Shown here one piece after another: positions 18,288 to 28,403 of a DNA stretch of 64,000 nt. Below the pieces are notes generated by a model. It saw nothing but the letters and a program-made list of their open reading frames with translations. It was not told the DNA's origin and did no database searches. Positions within the stretch are counted from its first letter, which is position 1, and each line of letters begins with the position of its first letter. Source of the DNA: Hyphomicrobiales bacterium (GTDB taxonomy: Bacteria; Pseudomonadota; Alphaproteobacteria; Rhizobiales; Rhizobiaceae); NCBI GenBank assembly GCA_900473795.1, contig UCMT01000033.1:16672-80671 (forward strand). The letters are read 5' to 3'. The translations under genes were made by a program, and so were the position numbers.

Positions 18288-19292
18288 TTAAGCAAGGTGT
18301 CGCTTCAAGAAATGCAACGCCATTCCCTGCGCGCTTTTCGGTAAGGAATGGGCGCCAAAAAATATGCCCAACTCCGGCTGCATGCCAGAGGCTCCGCCTG
18401 CTTTTTCCACTATCGCAAAAAAATGTTGCGCGCTTTCCGTCTGAAAATGGCGATCTTCGGATCCGGTCCGCATGAAAAGTGGACGGTCGGCGGCGAGAGA
18501 GGCCATGTGCGGAAAGTCGGCAAGCATGGTCAGGTGCGGATGAAGCGTATAGAAAGCCGACTGACCTTTCAAAAGTGTGGCGCCGGGGACAAGTAGATCC
18601 CGCCTGGTTCCTGCCCAGGAGAATGCCGCACACGCTCGAACGCGTTGTTCAAGCGCGGCCACCTGCCAGGCGCGAAAGCCGCCGAACGAAAAGCCTAGGG
18701 TGCCAATGCATGTCGGATCGATCTCTGGCTGCCGGCTCAACCAGTCGAAGGTGGCAAGATCGTCTGCTGCTACCAGCCCCGCCAGGCTCCATCCGGCCTG
18801 CATGACCTGTGCCGCAAGCGCCTGCTGTTCTCCGTAACCGCCTGCAAAACGCGAGCCCCATCCGAGCGCATCGCAGATGAGAATGGCGTAGCCCTGTGCG
18901 ACGAGGTCGTCGGCCAGAAACCGGCCATCGTAATGTTGCGCGGCATGAGCCTTCCCGGCGTCGCAAGACACAACCTTCCGCCAGCCTATGTCGAAGACGC
19001 CGCCATGGTCGTGCATGAGGAGGATCGCAGGATACGGGCCACGACCCTGCGGCAGCATCATTACGGCTTCCCCGCAATCCCCGGTCGCATAATGGAAACG
19101 CAGATGACGGTGGGTACCTTGATCTTCGAGGACTTCAGAGCGAATGGCGCTCGATGGAGGCAGGCCCCCGCGCCAGATGCCGCGCAACTCTTTCTGCCAT
19201 TCGCCAAAGGGCTCGCGAACGGCGAGCGGATAGCGGTGCGTGGCGATCCTCTCTGTCAGAAATGGAAGAAGTGCTTCAGATGGCGCTGTCAT
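18288..19292 (-). CDS. Alpha/beta hydrolase (dienelactone-hydrolase/acetyl-esterase type)
   Basis: Serine hydrolase of 334 residues from ATG 19292. The nucleophile lies in LGFSFGGFRAW (G-x-S-x-G), the oxyanion region is likely ILLMHDHGG, and an Asp/His pair appears in MRTGSEDRHF and GAHSLP near the end. No signal peptide is seen. It is the last gene of the minus-strand operon that contains the Dpp-type importer and overlaps the end of the ATPase gene at 19276. In context it could remove an ester or open a lactone of the imported galacturonate compound; this is inferred from position. Confidence 0.82.
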   Translation of the reverse strand: MTAPSEALLPFLTERIATHRYPLAVREPFGEWQKELRGIWRGGLPPSSAIRSEVLEDQGTHRHLRFHYATGDCGEAVMMLPQGRGPYPAILLMHDHGGVFDIGWRKVVSCDAGKAHAAQHYDGRFLADDLVAQGYAILICDALGWGSRFAGGYGEQQALAAQVMQAGWSLAGLVAADDLATFDWLSRQPEIDPTCIGTLGFSFGGFRAWQVAALEQRVRACAAFSWAGTRRDLLVPGATLLKGQSAFYTLHPHLTMLADFPHMASLAADRPLFMRTGSEDRHFQTESAQHFFAIVEKAGGASGMQPELGIFFGAHSLPKSAQGMALHFLKRHLA

Positions 19293-20034
19293 ATTCCAGA
19301 GAGGCGTCGATGAGTTGCCGGGCATACGGATGGGTCGCCTTGTTGCCCTCAAGCATATCCCGGCTCAGAATCTCGACAATATCACCTGCCTGCATCACCG
19401 CAAAACGATCGCACATGTAATCCACCACGGCCAGATCATGGCTTACCATGAGGTAGGTGAAGCCCTTCCTCGCGCGGAGATCGGCAAGCAGGTTCAGGAT
19501 TTCGGCCTGCACCGAAACGTCGAGCGCAGAGGTGGGCTCGTCCAAAAGCAGGATCGAAGGCTCAAGGATCAGCGCGCGGGCAATCGCCACGCGCTGGCGC
19601 TGGCCACCGGAAAGTTGATGCGGGTAGCGATCGAGGAACTCCACCGGCAGGCCGACCTCGGTAATCGCCCGTTCCATGCGCTCCTTCTGGCGATCCAGCT
19701 TATGGATACGGAGAGGCTCCGAAAGCACCGTGCGAACTGACTGGCGCGGATGGAGCGAACCGTAAGGGTCCTGAAAAACCATCTGGAGGGTGCGACATCG
19801 TTCGATCAGGGGCATATCGCGCACCGACTGGTTGCCGAGCCGTATCTCACCCTCCCATTGTTTGAAAAGCAGCGACATACAGCGCAGGATGGTCGACTTG
19901 CCGGAGCCGCTTTCGCCGACCAGGCCGAAACATTCACCCGGCTCCACGGAAAACGATACATTGGGGAGGATAGTCACGGCTTTTGAACCCTCTCCCAACG
20001 TGATCGTCAGGTTCTTAACATTGACCGATTTCAT
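19276..20034 (-). CDS. Oligopeptide-type ABC transporter ATPase (DppF/OppF-like)
   Basis: 252 residues with Walker A GESGSGKST, signature [10 protein letters not shown], Walker B SILLLDEPTSALD and switch MVSHDLAV. The start at ATG 20034 overlaps the stop of the upstream ATPase by ATGA. The usual C-terminal solute-binding extension of OppF is short here. It works with the second ATPase (20031-20885) and two permeases to import the ligand bound by a class-5 binding protein, most likely the one at 30795. Confidence 0.92.
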   Translation of the reverse strand: MKSVNVKNLTITLGEGSKAVTILPNVSFSVEPGECFGLVGESGSGKSTILRCMSLLFKQWEGEIRLGNQSVRDMPLIERCRTLQMVFQDPYGSLHPRQSVRTVLSEPLRIHKLDRQKERMERAITEVGLPVEFLDRYPHQLSGGQRQRVAIARALILEPSILLLDEPTSALDVSVQAEILNLLADLRARKGFTYLMVSHDLAVVDYMCDRFAVMQAGDIVEILSRDMLEGNKATHPYARQLIDASLEYDSAI

Positions 20035-20885
20035 GCCTGCACCTCCAGAGGTTCCTTCCACTCCGGCCGGCGATCGAGCACCTTGAGCGGCGTCCGTCCG
20101 CCGCCTATGCGCGGCTGTGCGGCAAGAAGACCCTGGGTGTAAGGGTGCTGGGCGTTCGACAGCTCCGGAGCCTTCAGGCTTTCAACCACCTGTCCAGCGT
20201 ACATGATCAAGACGCGATCGCAGAAATTTCGCACGAGATTGAGATCGTGGCTGATCATGATCAGACCGATGCCGCGTTCGCTGACCAGCCGGTCCAGAAT
20301 GTTGAGAACCTGCAGACGGACGGTCACGTCGAGCGCGGATGTGGGCTCGTCTGCGATAACGACGTCGGGATCGGTGAGGAGCATCATGGCGATCATGATG
20401 CGCTGACCCATGCCGCCCGAAACCTCATGGGGATAGAGATCGTAGACGCGTTCGGGGTCTCTGATCTGGACCGCCTGAAGCATGTCGATAGTCTTTGCAC
20501 GCGCGTCCGCCTTGGCGCACTTGAAATGGGTCAGATAGGCCTCCGAAATCTGGTCGCCGACGCGACGGATCGGATTGAGCGAGAATTTTGGGTCTTGCAG
20601 GATCATCGACATGCGACGTCCGCGAACTTTAAGCATTTCGCGCTCGGAGATATTGAGGAGATCGAGCTCTTCGAAACGAATGCTTTCAGCGGTGATGCGC
20701 GCCGTCGGCAAAAGCCGCAGGAGCGCGCGCCCTATCGTCGATTTACCGGAGCCGCTCTCGCCGACGATGCCAAGCTTTTCACGACCGAGCTTAAACGAGA
20801 CATTGCGTACCGCATCGATATAGCCGCCGTCGCTGCGATAGCCAACGCTGAGTTTCCTCACATCGAGAATATGTTCACCGGTCAT
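20031..20885 (-). CDS. Oligopeptide-type ABC transporter ATPase (DppD/OppD-like)
   Basis: 284 residues. Walker A GESGSGKST, then GRRMSMILQDPKFSLNPIRR, signature EVSGGMGQRI, Walker B DVVIADEPTSALD and switch ISHDLNL. The C-terminal oligopeptide-transporter extension ends with HPYTQGLLAAQPRIGG, as in DppD. It lies 4 bp after the upstream permease stop. Rhizobial Dpp/Opp-type systems often carry plant oligosaccharides rather than peptides. Confidence 0.92.
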   Translation of the reverse strand: MTGEHILDVRKLSVGYRSDGGYIDAVRNVSFKLGREKLGIVGESGSGKSTIGRALLRLLPTARITAESIRFEELDLLNISEREMLKVRGRRMSMILQDPKFSLNPIRRVGDQISEAYLTHFKCAKADARAKTIDMLQAVQIRDPERVYDLYPHEVSGGMGQRIMIAMMLLTDPDVVIADEPTSALDVTVRLQVLNILDRLVSERGIGLIMISHDLNLVRNFCDRVLIMYAGQVVESLKAPELSNAQHPYTQGLLAAQPRIGGGRTPLKVLDRRPEWKEPLEVQA

Positions 20886-20889
20886 AGGT

Positions 20890-21774
20890 CTATCTCCGGT
20901 TCATTTGTTTGGGATCGAGCGCGTCGCGCAGCCCGTCGCCAAGAAGGTTGAAAGCAAGGCCTACGAGAAGAATAGCAAGACCGGGGAAGGTAACGAGCCA
21001 CCAGCTGTCGATCATGTAGCGACGACCCATTGCAATCATGGCACCCCATTCCGGCACCGGCGGCTGGGCGCCGAGACCCAGGAAGCCCAACCCCGCGGCA
21101 GTGAGGATGACCGTCGCCATGTTGAGGGTGAGGCGGATGAGGACCGAGGGAAGACACATCGGCACGATCGACTTGAGGACGATGCGTGAAGTGGAAGCAC
21201 CCTGCAAACGGGCCGCAGCCACGTAGTCGGCGCTGCGGAAGGTCAGCGTTTCGGCGCGCGCCAGACGCGCGATTGGCGGCCAAGACGTCAACGCGATGGC
21301 GATGATCGCATTGTTAAGACTGGGACCGAGAGCCGCGACAAAGGCGAGCGAAAGGATCAGGCTTGGGAAGGACAGAAAAATATCGGTGATGCGCATCATG
21401 ATGGTATCGTATTTTCCCCCGAGATAGCCGGCTGTCGTTCCGACAAATATGCCGATAGGGCCAACGACGATGGAAACGAGGGATATGATCGTAAGCGTGA
21501 TACGCGTGCCGTAAACAAGACGGCTGAAAATATCGCGACCCAGTTCATCCGTGCCGAACAGATGCGCTCCGCCGGGCGCGGCCAGCGTATTGTTGAGATC
21601 CTGGGCGTACGGTCCAAACGGGGCGATCCAGGGCGCGAAAACGGCAACGCCGATCAGCACCGAGATGACCAGAAGTCCGAAAGCTGAGGTCGGGCTTTTC
21701 ATCAGGAAACGCAGGATGTTGCCAAGTGCCAGAAGGGGACCGGGAACAGCGAGTTTTGTGGCCTGGGTCGTCAT
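20890..21774 (-). CDS. Oligopeptide-type ABC transporter permease (DppC-like)
   Basis: 294 residues with the N-terminal OppC-type membrane segment (LLVISVLIGVAVFAPWIAPF) and the motif HLFGTDELGRDIFSRLVYGTR typical of DppC/OppC. Five further membrane segments and the EAA loop (AARLQGASTSRIVLKSIVP) follow. The start ATG overlaps the upstream permease stop by one base (TGATG), indicating coupled translation. Confidence 0.93.
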   Translation of the reverse strand: MTTQATKLAVPGPLLALGNILRFLMKSPTSAFGLLVISVLIGVAVFAPWIAPFGPYAQDLNNTLAAPGGAHLFGTDELGRDIFSRLVYGTRITLTIISLVSIVVGPIGIFVGTTAGYLGGKYDTIMMRITDIFLSFPSLILSLAFVAALGPSLNNAIIAIALTSWPPIARLARAETLTFRSADYVAAARLQGASTSRIVLKSIVPMCLPSVLIRLTLNMATVILTAAGLGFLGLGAQPPVPEWGAMIAMGRRYMIDSWWLVTFPGLAILLVGLAFNLLGDGLRDALDPKQMNRR

Positions 21775-22856
21775 CAGCGCGTCCTCGGATCAAAAATTCG
21801 ATAGAGCATGTCGGAAATCAGGTTGAGGGTGATGAAGATCACTCCTACGATCAGCACGCATGTCATCACGGCGTTCATGTCGCCGATCAGCATATTGTTG
21901 GTCAGATATTGCCCGAAACCCGGCCAAGCGAAAACCGTCTCGATCAAGACAGCGCCTTCAAGCAGCGAGCCATATGCCAGCGCTACGATTGTGACGAGCT
22001 GGACGCGGATGTTGAGGAAGGCGTGCCGCCAGATCGTCTGGCGGCTGGACAGGCCTTTGACGCGGGCGGTCGTGATATATTCCTGATTGATCTGATCGAG
22101 CATGAAGCTGCGCGTCATGCGGGTTATATAGGCCGAAGACGAGTAGCCGAGAATGCTCGCAGGCAGGATAAGATGGTTGAGCGCCGAGCGAAAAACCTCC
22201 CAGTCCTGCGCCAGAGCGGAATCGATCAGCAGGAACCCTGTGCGCTCGTCGACAAGACCGATATAGAAATCGGCCATCCGACCGCTGCCTCCGACCCAAC
22301 CCAGTGTGGCATAGAAAACCAGAAGGCCGATCATGCCGGTCCAGAAGATCGGCATCGAATGGCCCATCAGGCTGAATACACGGATGACGTGATCCGGCCA
22401 CCGGTCCTTGTTGACGGCCGCAAGAACACCCAGGCTCACGCCGAGCGTCGCACCAATCAGGATAGCAAAGGTAGCGAGCTCGATGGTCGCGGGCAGCACG
22501 TGAAGAATATCGGTGATGACGGGTTGTCCAGTGCGGATCGACACTCCGAAATTGCCGGTTAGCACGTCACGCAGATAGATGAGAAACTGCTCCCATAGCG
22601 GACGGTCGAGCCCAAGCTGACGAAATACCATTTCGTAGGTTTCGCGCGTGGCGTCTTCGCCGACGATGGCGCGCACCGGGTCAGACGGCATCATGCGTCC
22701 GATAACAAACGTCAGCACCAAGAGGCCGAAAAGAGTTACCGCGACGGTGAAAAGCTGCGACATCATCGGACGCCAGTTGAACGGGCGCCTGATCTTCTTA
22801 GCAGGGCTTACGGCGAGGGCAGAGCCCCAGCCAGCTGTCTTGGAATTTTTTGACAT
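21774..22856 (-). CDS. Oligopeptide-type ABC transporter permease (DppB-like)
   Basis: 360 residues from ATG 22856; GGGAGGAG directly upstream selects this start over the ATG at 22871. Typical DppB features are the first membrane segment with TLFGLLVLTFVIGRMMPSDP, and the segment RQLGLDRPLWEQFLIYLRDV. The EAA loop is TTARVKGLSSRQTIWRHAFLN. First gene of the transporter block; 85 bp separate it from the upstream cupin gene. Confidence 0.92.
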   Translation of the reverse strand: MSKNSKTAGWGSALAVSPAKKIRRPFNWRPMMSQLFTVAVTLFGLLVLTFVIGRMMPSDPVRAIVGEDATRETYEMVFRQLGLDRPLWEQFLIYLRDVLTGNFGVSIRTGQPVITDILHVLPATIELATFAILIGATLGVSLGVLAAVNKDRWPDHVIRVFSLMGHSMPIFWTGMIGLLVFYATLGWVGGSGRMADFYIGLVDERTGFLLIDSALAQDWEVFRSALNHLILPASILGYSSSAYITRMTRSFMLDQINQEYITTARVKGLSSRQTIWRHAFLNIRVQLVTIVALAYGSLLEGAVLIETVFAWPGFGQYLTNNMLIGDMNAVMTCVLIVGVIFITLNLISDMLYRIFDPRTR

Positions 22857-22941
22857 TCGCTCCTCCCGCATGATGGCTGCTCAGCAAAGTCATCATACAT
22901 ATTTACTTATTTGTCATATGTTGCTGCGGATTGTCAATCAA

Positions 22942-23286
22942 CTACCGGTTTGCAAGCGGATACGAAATGATCATCTCAAGGGGTGCATCACCGATCTGGC
23001 GAATGCCGACCGTATCGCCGCGGTAAAGATAGGCCATCATGCCGCCGCCCAGGTAATGCGCCTGCTCGTTAGAAAACACTTCGCCTTTGCCGGAGATGAC
23101 GTAGTAGACCTCGTCATGATCAATCAGATGCGCGCCGATTGCCGAACCGGGATGGAGAATGCGCTTCCTGAATTCCAGCGTCCGGTTCGGGATATCCGCC
23201 GTCAGGCGAAATGCCGTGGACATACCGATCTTGCCATGTGGCGTCGCTTCCTCCCGGCGCATGTCTTCCTCCGCGATGATGATCAC
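22942..23286 (-). CDS. Cupin-domain protein
   Basis: Small single-domain cupin of 114 residues. The two metal-binding motifs are visible: motif 1 in GSAIGAHLIDHDEVYYVISG and motif 2 in YRGDTVGIRQIG. It sits between the enolase-superfamily gene and the importer in the galacturonate operon. Small cupins beside uronate genes may bind or isomerise sugar acids (as KdgF does for unsaturated uronates), but this one is too divergent for me to assign a reaction. Confidence 0.75.
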   Translation of the reverse strand: MIIIAEEDMRREEATPHGKIGMSTAFRLTADIPNRTLEFRKRILHPGSAIGAHLIDHDEVYYVISGKGEVFSNEQAHYLGGGMMAYLYRGDTVGIRQIGDAPLEMIISYPLANR

Positions 23287-23342
23287 GACCCCTCCACCGA
23301 CGGATGAACTCTCCCGATATTCATCCGTCCTGTTGCAGTTTC

Positions 23343-24500
23343 TCAGGCAGACTTCTTGACGAGGTTATTGTCGATGAAATCGAAATTGATATCCTCGCCG
23401 ATGCCCGGACGATCCGGGACAAGCACGAAGCCGTCTTCGTCCATCGGGTCGGAAAGCGAATTCAGGTAGTCGAAGCCATCGTCATATTCGAGGAATGGGT
23501 GCAGCAGGCCACGCTCATACCAGCGGCAGTTCTTGGCTGAAGCCACGACGTGCAGGTTCATCGCCGTGTTGCCGTGAACTTCGCAATCCATGCCGAAGGA
23601 TTCGGCAAGACGCATCGTCTTGAGAGCCGGCGTAATGCCGCCGACGTCGTTCACACCGGTACGCAGGATATCGACTGCGCCAGATGTGATCCACTCTGCG
23701 CGGTGCCAGTGCTTGCCGGCGGCGCTCTCAGGCCCGAGGACCGGAATATCGAGGTTGTCAGCCAGCCATTTGTAGGAGGACATCGACTGCTCGTCCATGC
23801 TTTCCTCGATCCAGTCGAAGCCGAGCTTTTCCAATCCACGACCGAGTTCAAGCGAATCCACTCGGCTGTACCAGTGGAATGCGTCGATCATAAGATGAAT
23901 ATCGGGGCCCACTGCTTCGCGAACTGCAGCGCAGGCCTTGATGTCCATCTTCACGTCGGGTGCCCAGCTGACGGGCGGCATCCAGGTGTGCAGCTTGATA
24001 CCCTTGTAGCCGCGCTTGACCAGCTTTTCAGCAAATCGAGCGTAGTCTTCCGGCGTCGCCAGGCCACCTTCCAACTCGTCGCCGCACATCACCGATCCAT
24101 ATGCACGGACCTTGTCGCGATAAGCACCGATCAGCTTGTGGACCGGCTGATTAAGCGTACGTCCCGCCAGATCCCATAACGCGACATCGACCGCCGCGAG
24201 CGTACGGTCGGTGAGCTGTGTTGCCGAACCGCGCTGCCAGTGCGCCAGATCCTGCCAGAGCCGTTCGCGATCACGATGATCCTGACCGATCAGCACCTTC
24301 TTGACAAACTTGTCGATCAGATGCGGGCGTACGATTTCCGGCGCGGTAAAGCTGTAGCCCTCATGGCCGTCCTCGGTGCGAATGATGAGCATTGCCTGTT
24401 GCACCTGGTGCGCAGGACCGGGATGCGCATGGCCCGCGCTATCGGAATGGCGGCGCGTCGTGGTCAGGAAGGTTTTAACCGAAACATCAGTGATGATCAT
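23343..24500 (-). CDS. Enolase-superfamily (mandelate racemase-like) acid-sugar dehydratase, substrate unknown
   Basis: 385 residues with the N-terminal capping domain and a C-terminal TIM barrel. Metal ligands are likely the Asp in LMIDAFHW, the Glu in FDWIEESMD and the Glu in VLGPES; the base candidates are the lysine in YKGIKLHTW and the histidine in CEVHGNTAMN. It is clearly different from the cycloisomerase at 25393. It lies 32 bp after the lactone isomerase gene in the same operon, so it probably handles another acid sugar or a conjugate feeding the galactarate route. Which substrate is not visible in the sequence. Confidence 0.85.
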   Translation of the reverse strand: MIITDVSVKTFLTTTRRHSDSAGHAHPGPAHQVQQAMLIIRTEDGHEGYSFTAPEIVRPHLIDKFVKKVLIGQDHRDRERLWQDLAHWQRGSATQLTDRTLAAVDVALWDLAGRTLNQPVHKLIGAYRDKVRAYGSVMCGDELEGGLATPEDYARFAEKLVKRGYKGIKLHTWMPPVSWAPDVKMDIKACAAVREAVGPDIHLMIDAFHWYSRVDSLELGRGLEKLGFDWIEESMDEQSMSSYKWLADNLDIPVLGPESAAGKHWHRAEWITSGAVDILRTGVNDVGGITPALKTMRLAESFGMDCEVHGNTAMNLHVVASAKNCRWYERGLLHPFLEYDDGFDYLNSLSDPMDEDGFVLVPDRPGIGEDINFDFIDNNLVKKSA

Positions 24501-24532
24501 CGTATCGTCTTTCGTATTGAGGCACGGGCGGA

Positions 24533-25396
24533 TTACAAGGCGGGAAAACCAAACAGATGCTGCGGATTTTCCACGAGGGCGAGATCGCGCGCCCGCTCGT
24601 TCGGGAACCAGCCGAGTACTGTATCCGTCAGCCGCGCATCCTGCGGATATTCTTCCGTGGTCTTGGCGAGATTGTGTGGCCAGTTCGTTCCCCAGACGAT
24701 CCGCTCGGGCGCATGGGCTGCGATCTTGCGGGCAACGGCGGCAATGTCTTCGTAGTCCGGCCCGCCGGATTTCGAGGATTCATAGCACCCGGCGAACTTG
24801 AACCAGACGTTACCACGGTCGATCAGCCCCTTCACTGCATCGATATGCGCATTCGAAACCCCATCGAAAAACTTGCCATGGTGATCGAAAACCCAGTTCG
24901 ATCTGATTTTCTCAAGGTGGGGCAGGTGTTTTAGAAGATCGCTGCCGTTGAACTGCACCGCCATCATCCAGCCCAGCGACTGTGCCCGTGCGTCCACGCC
25001 TTCAAGGCCGGACAGACCCAGAGCACCGCCCGGAAGATCCATGATGCGGGCGCCGACAACGCCGGCGTCAGAAAGTTTCTTGAGTTCGGCATCGGTTTCA
25101 TCCGGCTTGATGACCGCAACGCCTTTCGCAACGTCGCCCATCTCCTTGAGGCAGGCGACGAGATTGCGATTGTCGAACTGATGTGCGTTTCCTTGCGTGA
25201 TGACGACACGCTCGATGCCGATCCATTGCATGAGCCGGCGATATTGATCGGCGCCCGGCAGAGAGCCGCCGGGAAGCGGCGGTCCGCCCTCCTGCGCATC
25301 GAAGCCGGGCAGATACATATGCATCTGGGCATCGACCGCTCCGCGTGGCAGTTTTGTTTTCGGTGATGTTCCGGACAGCTTACGAATGATGGTCAT
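24533..25396 (-). CDS. gli: D-galactarolactone isomerase (amidohydrolase superfamily)
   Basis: 287 residues of the COG3618 amidohydrolase fold. Characteristic stretches are LPRGAVDAQMHMYLPG, IERVVITQGNAHQFDN, NWVFDHHGKFF and ERIVWGTNWPHN, which agree with my memory of Agrobacterium Gli. Gli converts D-galactaro-1,5-lactone, the product of uronate dehydrogenase, to the 1,4-lactone. Its stop overlaps nothing downstream, but its start overlaps the stop of the cycloisomerase gene by 4 bp. Together with gci, kdgD and udh nearby this gives a strong pathway call. Confidence 0.92.
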   Translation of the reverse strand: MTIIRKLSGTSPKTKLPRGAVDAQMHMYLPGFDAQEGGPPLPGGSLPGADQYRRLMQWIGIERVVITQGNAHQFDNRNLVACLKEMGDVAKGVAVIKPDETDAELKKLSDAGVVGARIMDLPGGALGLSGLEGVDARAQSLGWMMAVQFNGSDLLKHLPHLEKIRSNWVFDHHGKFFDGVSNAHIDAVKGLIDRGNVWFKFAGCYESSKSGGPDYEDIAAVARKIAAHAPERIVWGTNWPHNLAKTTEEYPQDARLTDTVLGWFPNERARDLALVENPQHLFGFPAL

Positions 25397-26528
25397 GCGT
25401 CTTTCATCCTGAATTCCTTGAGGGCGGCGCGGTCGATCTCGATCCCGAGGCCTGGACCATCAGGGATCGTCACGATGCCCGCCTGATGTTCGAGCGGCTC
25501 TGTCACGACCGCCTGACGGAAAGGGTTATAGGTTCGGTCGAATTCGAGAATGGGCTCGATCGGCCTGTTGCGCGCTGGATCAGGTACCATTGCCGCCACG
25601 AATTGAAGCGCGGCCGCGATCTGTACTGCGGTTCCCCACACATGCGGGACAACGCGAATTCCGTGGACTGAGGCAAAGTCGGCGATCTTGCGCGCTTCCG
25701 AAAAACCGCCGCAGCCGCAAAGGTCCGGCTGGATGATATCGATGCTGCGGGTTTCGATCGGCTCCCGCATTCCCCAGCGCGTGTGCCAGGTTTCGCCACC
25801 GGCAACAGGAATAGGCTGCCCTACACGCACCGCGCGATATGCGCCGAGCTGTTCGGGAACAACGGGCTCCTCGAACCAGTCGACGCCATACTCGGCTGCG
25901 GCTCTTCCCACCCGAACGGCTTCGACGGCGTCGTAACCGTGATTTGCGTCGATCATCAGCTTCATCCCGGGACCGATGGCCTCGCGGACTGCTTTAATGA
26001 CGCGCAGATCCTCATCCGGGTCGAAGCCGATCTTGATCTTGCAGGCGTGAAAACCGGCATCGCGATGACCTGCCATCTCGGACGCGTTGTCCTCGACCCG
26101 GTCGACACCGTCACGTTTGAAACTGCCGGTCGCATATGCCTTGACGGACGTGCGAAAACACCCGCCGAGCAACGTGGAGACCGGCACACCGAAATGCTTT
26201 CCCTTGATGTCCCACAACGCGATATCGATGCCGGAAAGCGCGGCGACCGTCAGGCCGCGCTGGCCCTGGTCACGGAGCGCATTATAGAGCAGCGCCCAGA
26301 TCTTTTCGGTTTCCAGCGGGTTCTGGCCGATCAGCCAGTTCGCGTAGGTTTCGACGATGGCAGCATTGGCGCGGGCCGGACCCAGGCACTCGCCCCAGCC
26401 TGTCGTACCATCGTCGCAGATGACCTCGACCAGCACGTGACTTCTTCTGTCGAAACGCATGGATGCACTTTCGAAGGCTGTTTCCAGCCTGTATTCCAGA
26501 AGATGCGTGCGGATCGAGACAATTTTCA

Positions 26529-26529
<1 letters not shown>
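25393..26529 (-). CDS. gci: D-galactarolactone cycloisomerase
   Basis: Enolase-superfamily enzyme of 378 residues that converts D-galactaro-1,4-lactone to 3-deoxy-2-keto-hexarate. The N-terminus TAFESASMRFDRRSHVLVEV and the barrel residues HACKIKIGF (bases), LMIDANHG, DWFEEPVVPE and VAGGETW (metal ligands), plus VVPHVWGTAVQIAA (catalytic His), fit the Agrobacterium Gci that I recall. It overlaps kdgD by one base and gli by four, so the three are one translational unit. Confidence 0.94.
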
Positions 26530-27485
<956 letters not shown>

Positions 27486-27516
27486 CTACTTAGCATACGT
27501 CTGTCAACAAGTTGTA

Positions 27517-28311
27517 TTATATGTTTAGCTGCGAACGGCGTAAAATCGCACGATAGCGGGCCTGGCTTCCCTTCAGATGCCGGCGCATAGCTTCCCGCGC
27601 ACCATCTTCATCGCCGTTCGAGATGGCATCGATAATGGCACTATGCTCCTCGTGTAGCTTGGCTATGTAATCGCCCGAGCTTGCATCCTGTCCGGTCTGC
27701 AGGGCGGCGCGCGGAATGACGCCGCTGCCGATCATCGATAGAAACTCCCGAAACCGTGGATTGTTGGCTGCATCTGCAATGGCCAGATGCAGTGCGAAAT
27801 CCGCGGCGGTGGTGGGTTCCCCCCGTTCCAGGCACTCCAGGATCTGCCGATGACAGTCGACGATCTTTTCTTCCTGCTGCGGTGAACGGCGTAAGGCGGC
27901 CAGGCCTGCGGCTTCGACCTCCACCCCGGTTCGCAGCTCGAGGAGTTCGATGACCGAAGAGATGCGTTCATAGTTAAGGTTCTGAAAAGGCATGATTTCC
28001 GGCTGCGGCGCATCAAGCACGAAAACGCCTGCGCCCTGCCTTGCCTCCACCAGCCCGTCTGAGCGGAGTGCTGCGATGGCCTCGCGCACCACAGTGCGGC
28101 TGACACCATATTCCTGCGTGAGTTTCGCTTCGCTGGGCAGTCTTTCGCCGGGCTTGAATTCTCCAGACTGAATCGACTGGCGAAGGATTTTACTCACTCG
28201 CATAACGAGATTGCCTGACGGGCGAGAGGTTTTGTCGTCGAGTTGCTCTGTCACGGGCTTCTTTCTATTGTCCAACCGGATTAAACAGCGCGCGGGCGCG
28301 TCATAAGTCAA
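27517..28311 (-). CDS. GntR/FadR-family (FCD) transcriptional regulator
   Basis: 264 residues as read, with a winged helix-turn-helix at about residues 40-95 (GERLPSEAKLTQEYGVSRTV, then VREAIAALRSDGLVEARQGAG) and a C-terminal FCD helical sensor domain with ligand-binding histidines (ADFALHLAIADAA; KLHEEHSAII). A GTG at 28254 (VTEQLDDK) is an alternative start nearer to the usual length. It lies between the kdgD operon and the divergent udh operon and is the obvious regulator of both, probably responding to a galacturonate-derived acid. Confidence 0.9.
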   Translation of the reverse strand: MTYDAPARCLIRLDNRKKPVTEQLDDKTSRPSGNLVMRVSKILRQSIQSGEFKPGERLPSEAKLTQEYGVSRTVVREAIAALRSDGLVEARQGAGVFVLDAPQPEIMPFQNLNYERISSVIELLELRTGVEVEAAGLAALRRSPQQEEKIVDCHRQILECLERGEPTTAADFALHLAIADAANNPRFREFLSMIGSGVIPRAALQTGQDASSGDYIAKLHEEHSAIIDAISNGDEDGAREAMRRHLKGSQARYRAILRRSQLNI

Positions 28312-28349
28312 GTTCCCGCGTCAAAGCATGCAGATTGACCATAAACTAT

Positions 28350-28368
28350 CAACATGTATGATATGTTG
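28350..28368. promoter_or_regulatory. Putative GntR operator upstream of udh
   Basis: CAACAT (28350-28355) and ATGTTG (28363-28368) form an inverted repeat with a 7-base spacer containing GTATGAT, in the promoter region between the divergent regulator and udh. FadR-type GntR proteins bind short palindromes of this kind. The site is proposed by position only. Confidence 0.5.
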
Positions 28369-28403
28369 GAAATTCCGATAGAGCAAGCATGGGAGCTTTC
28401 AGC

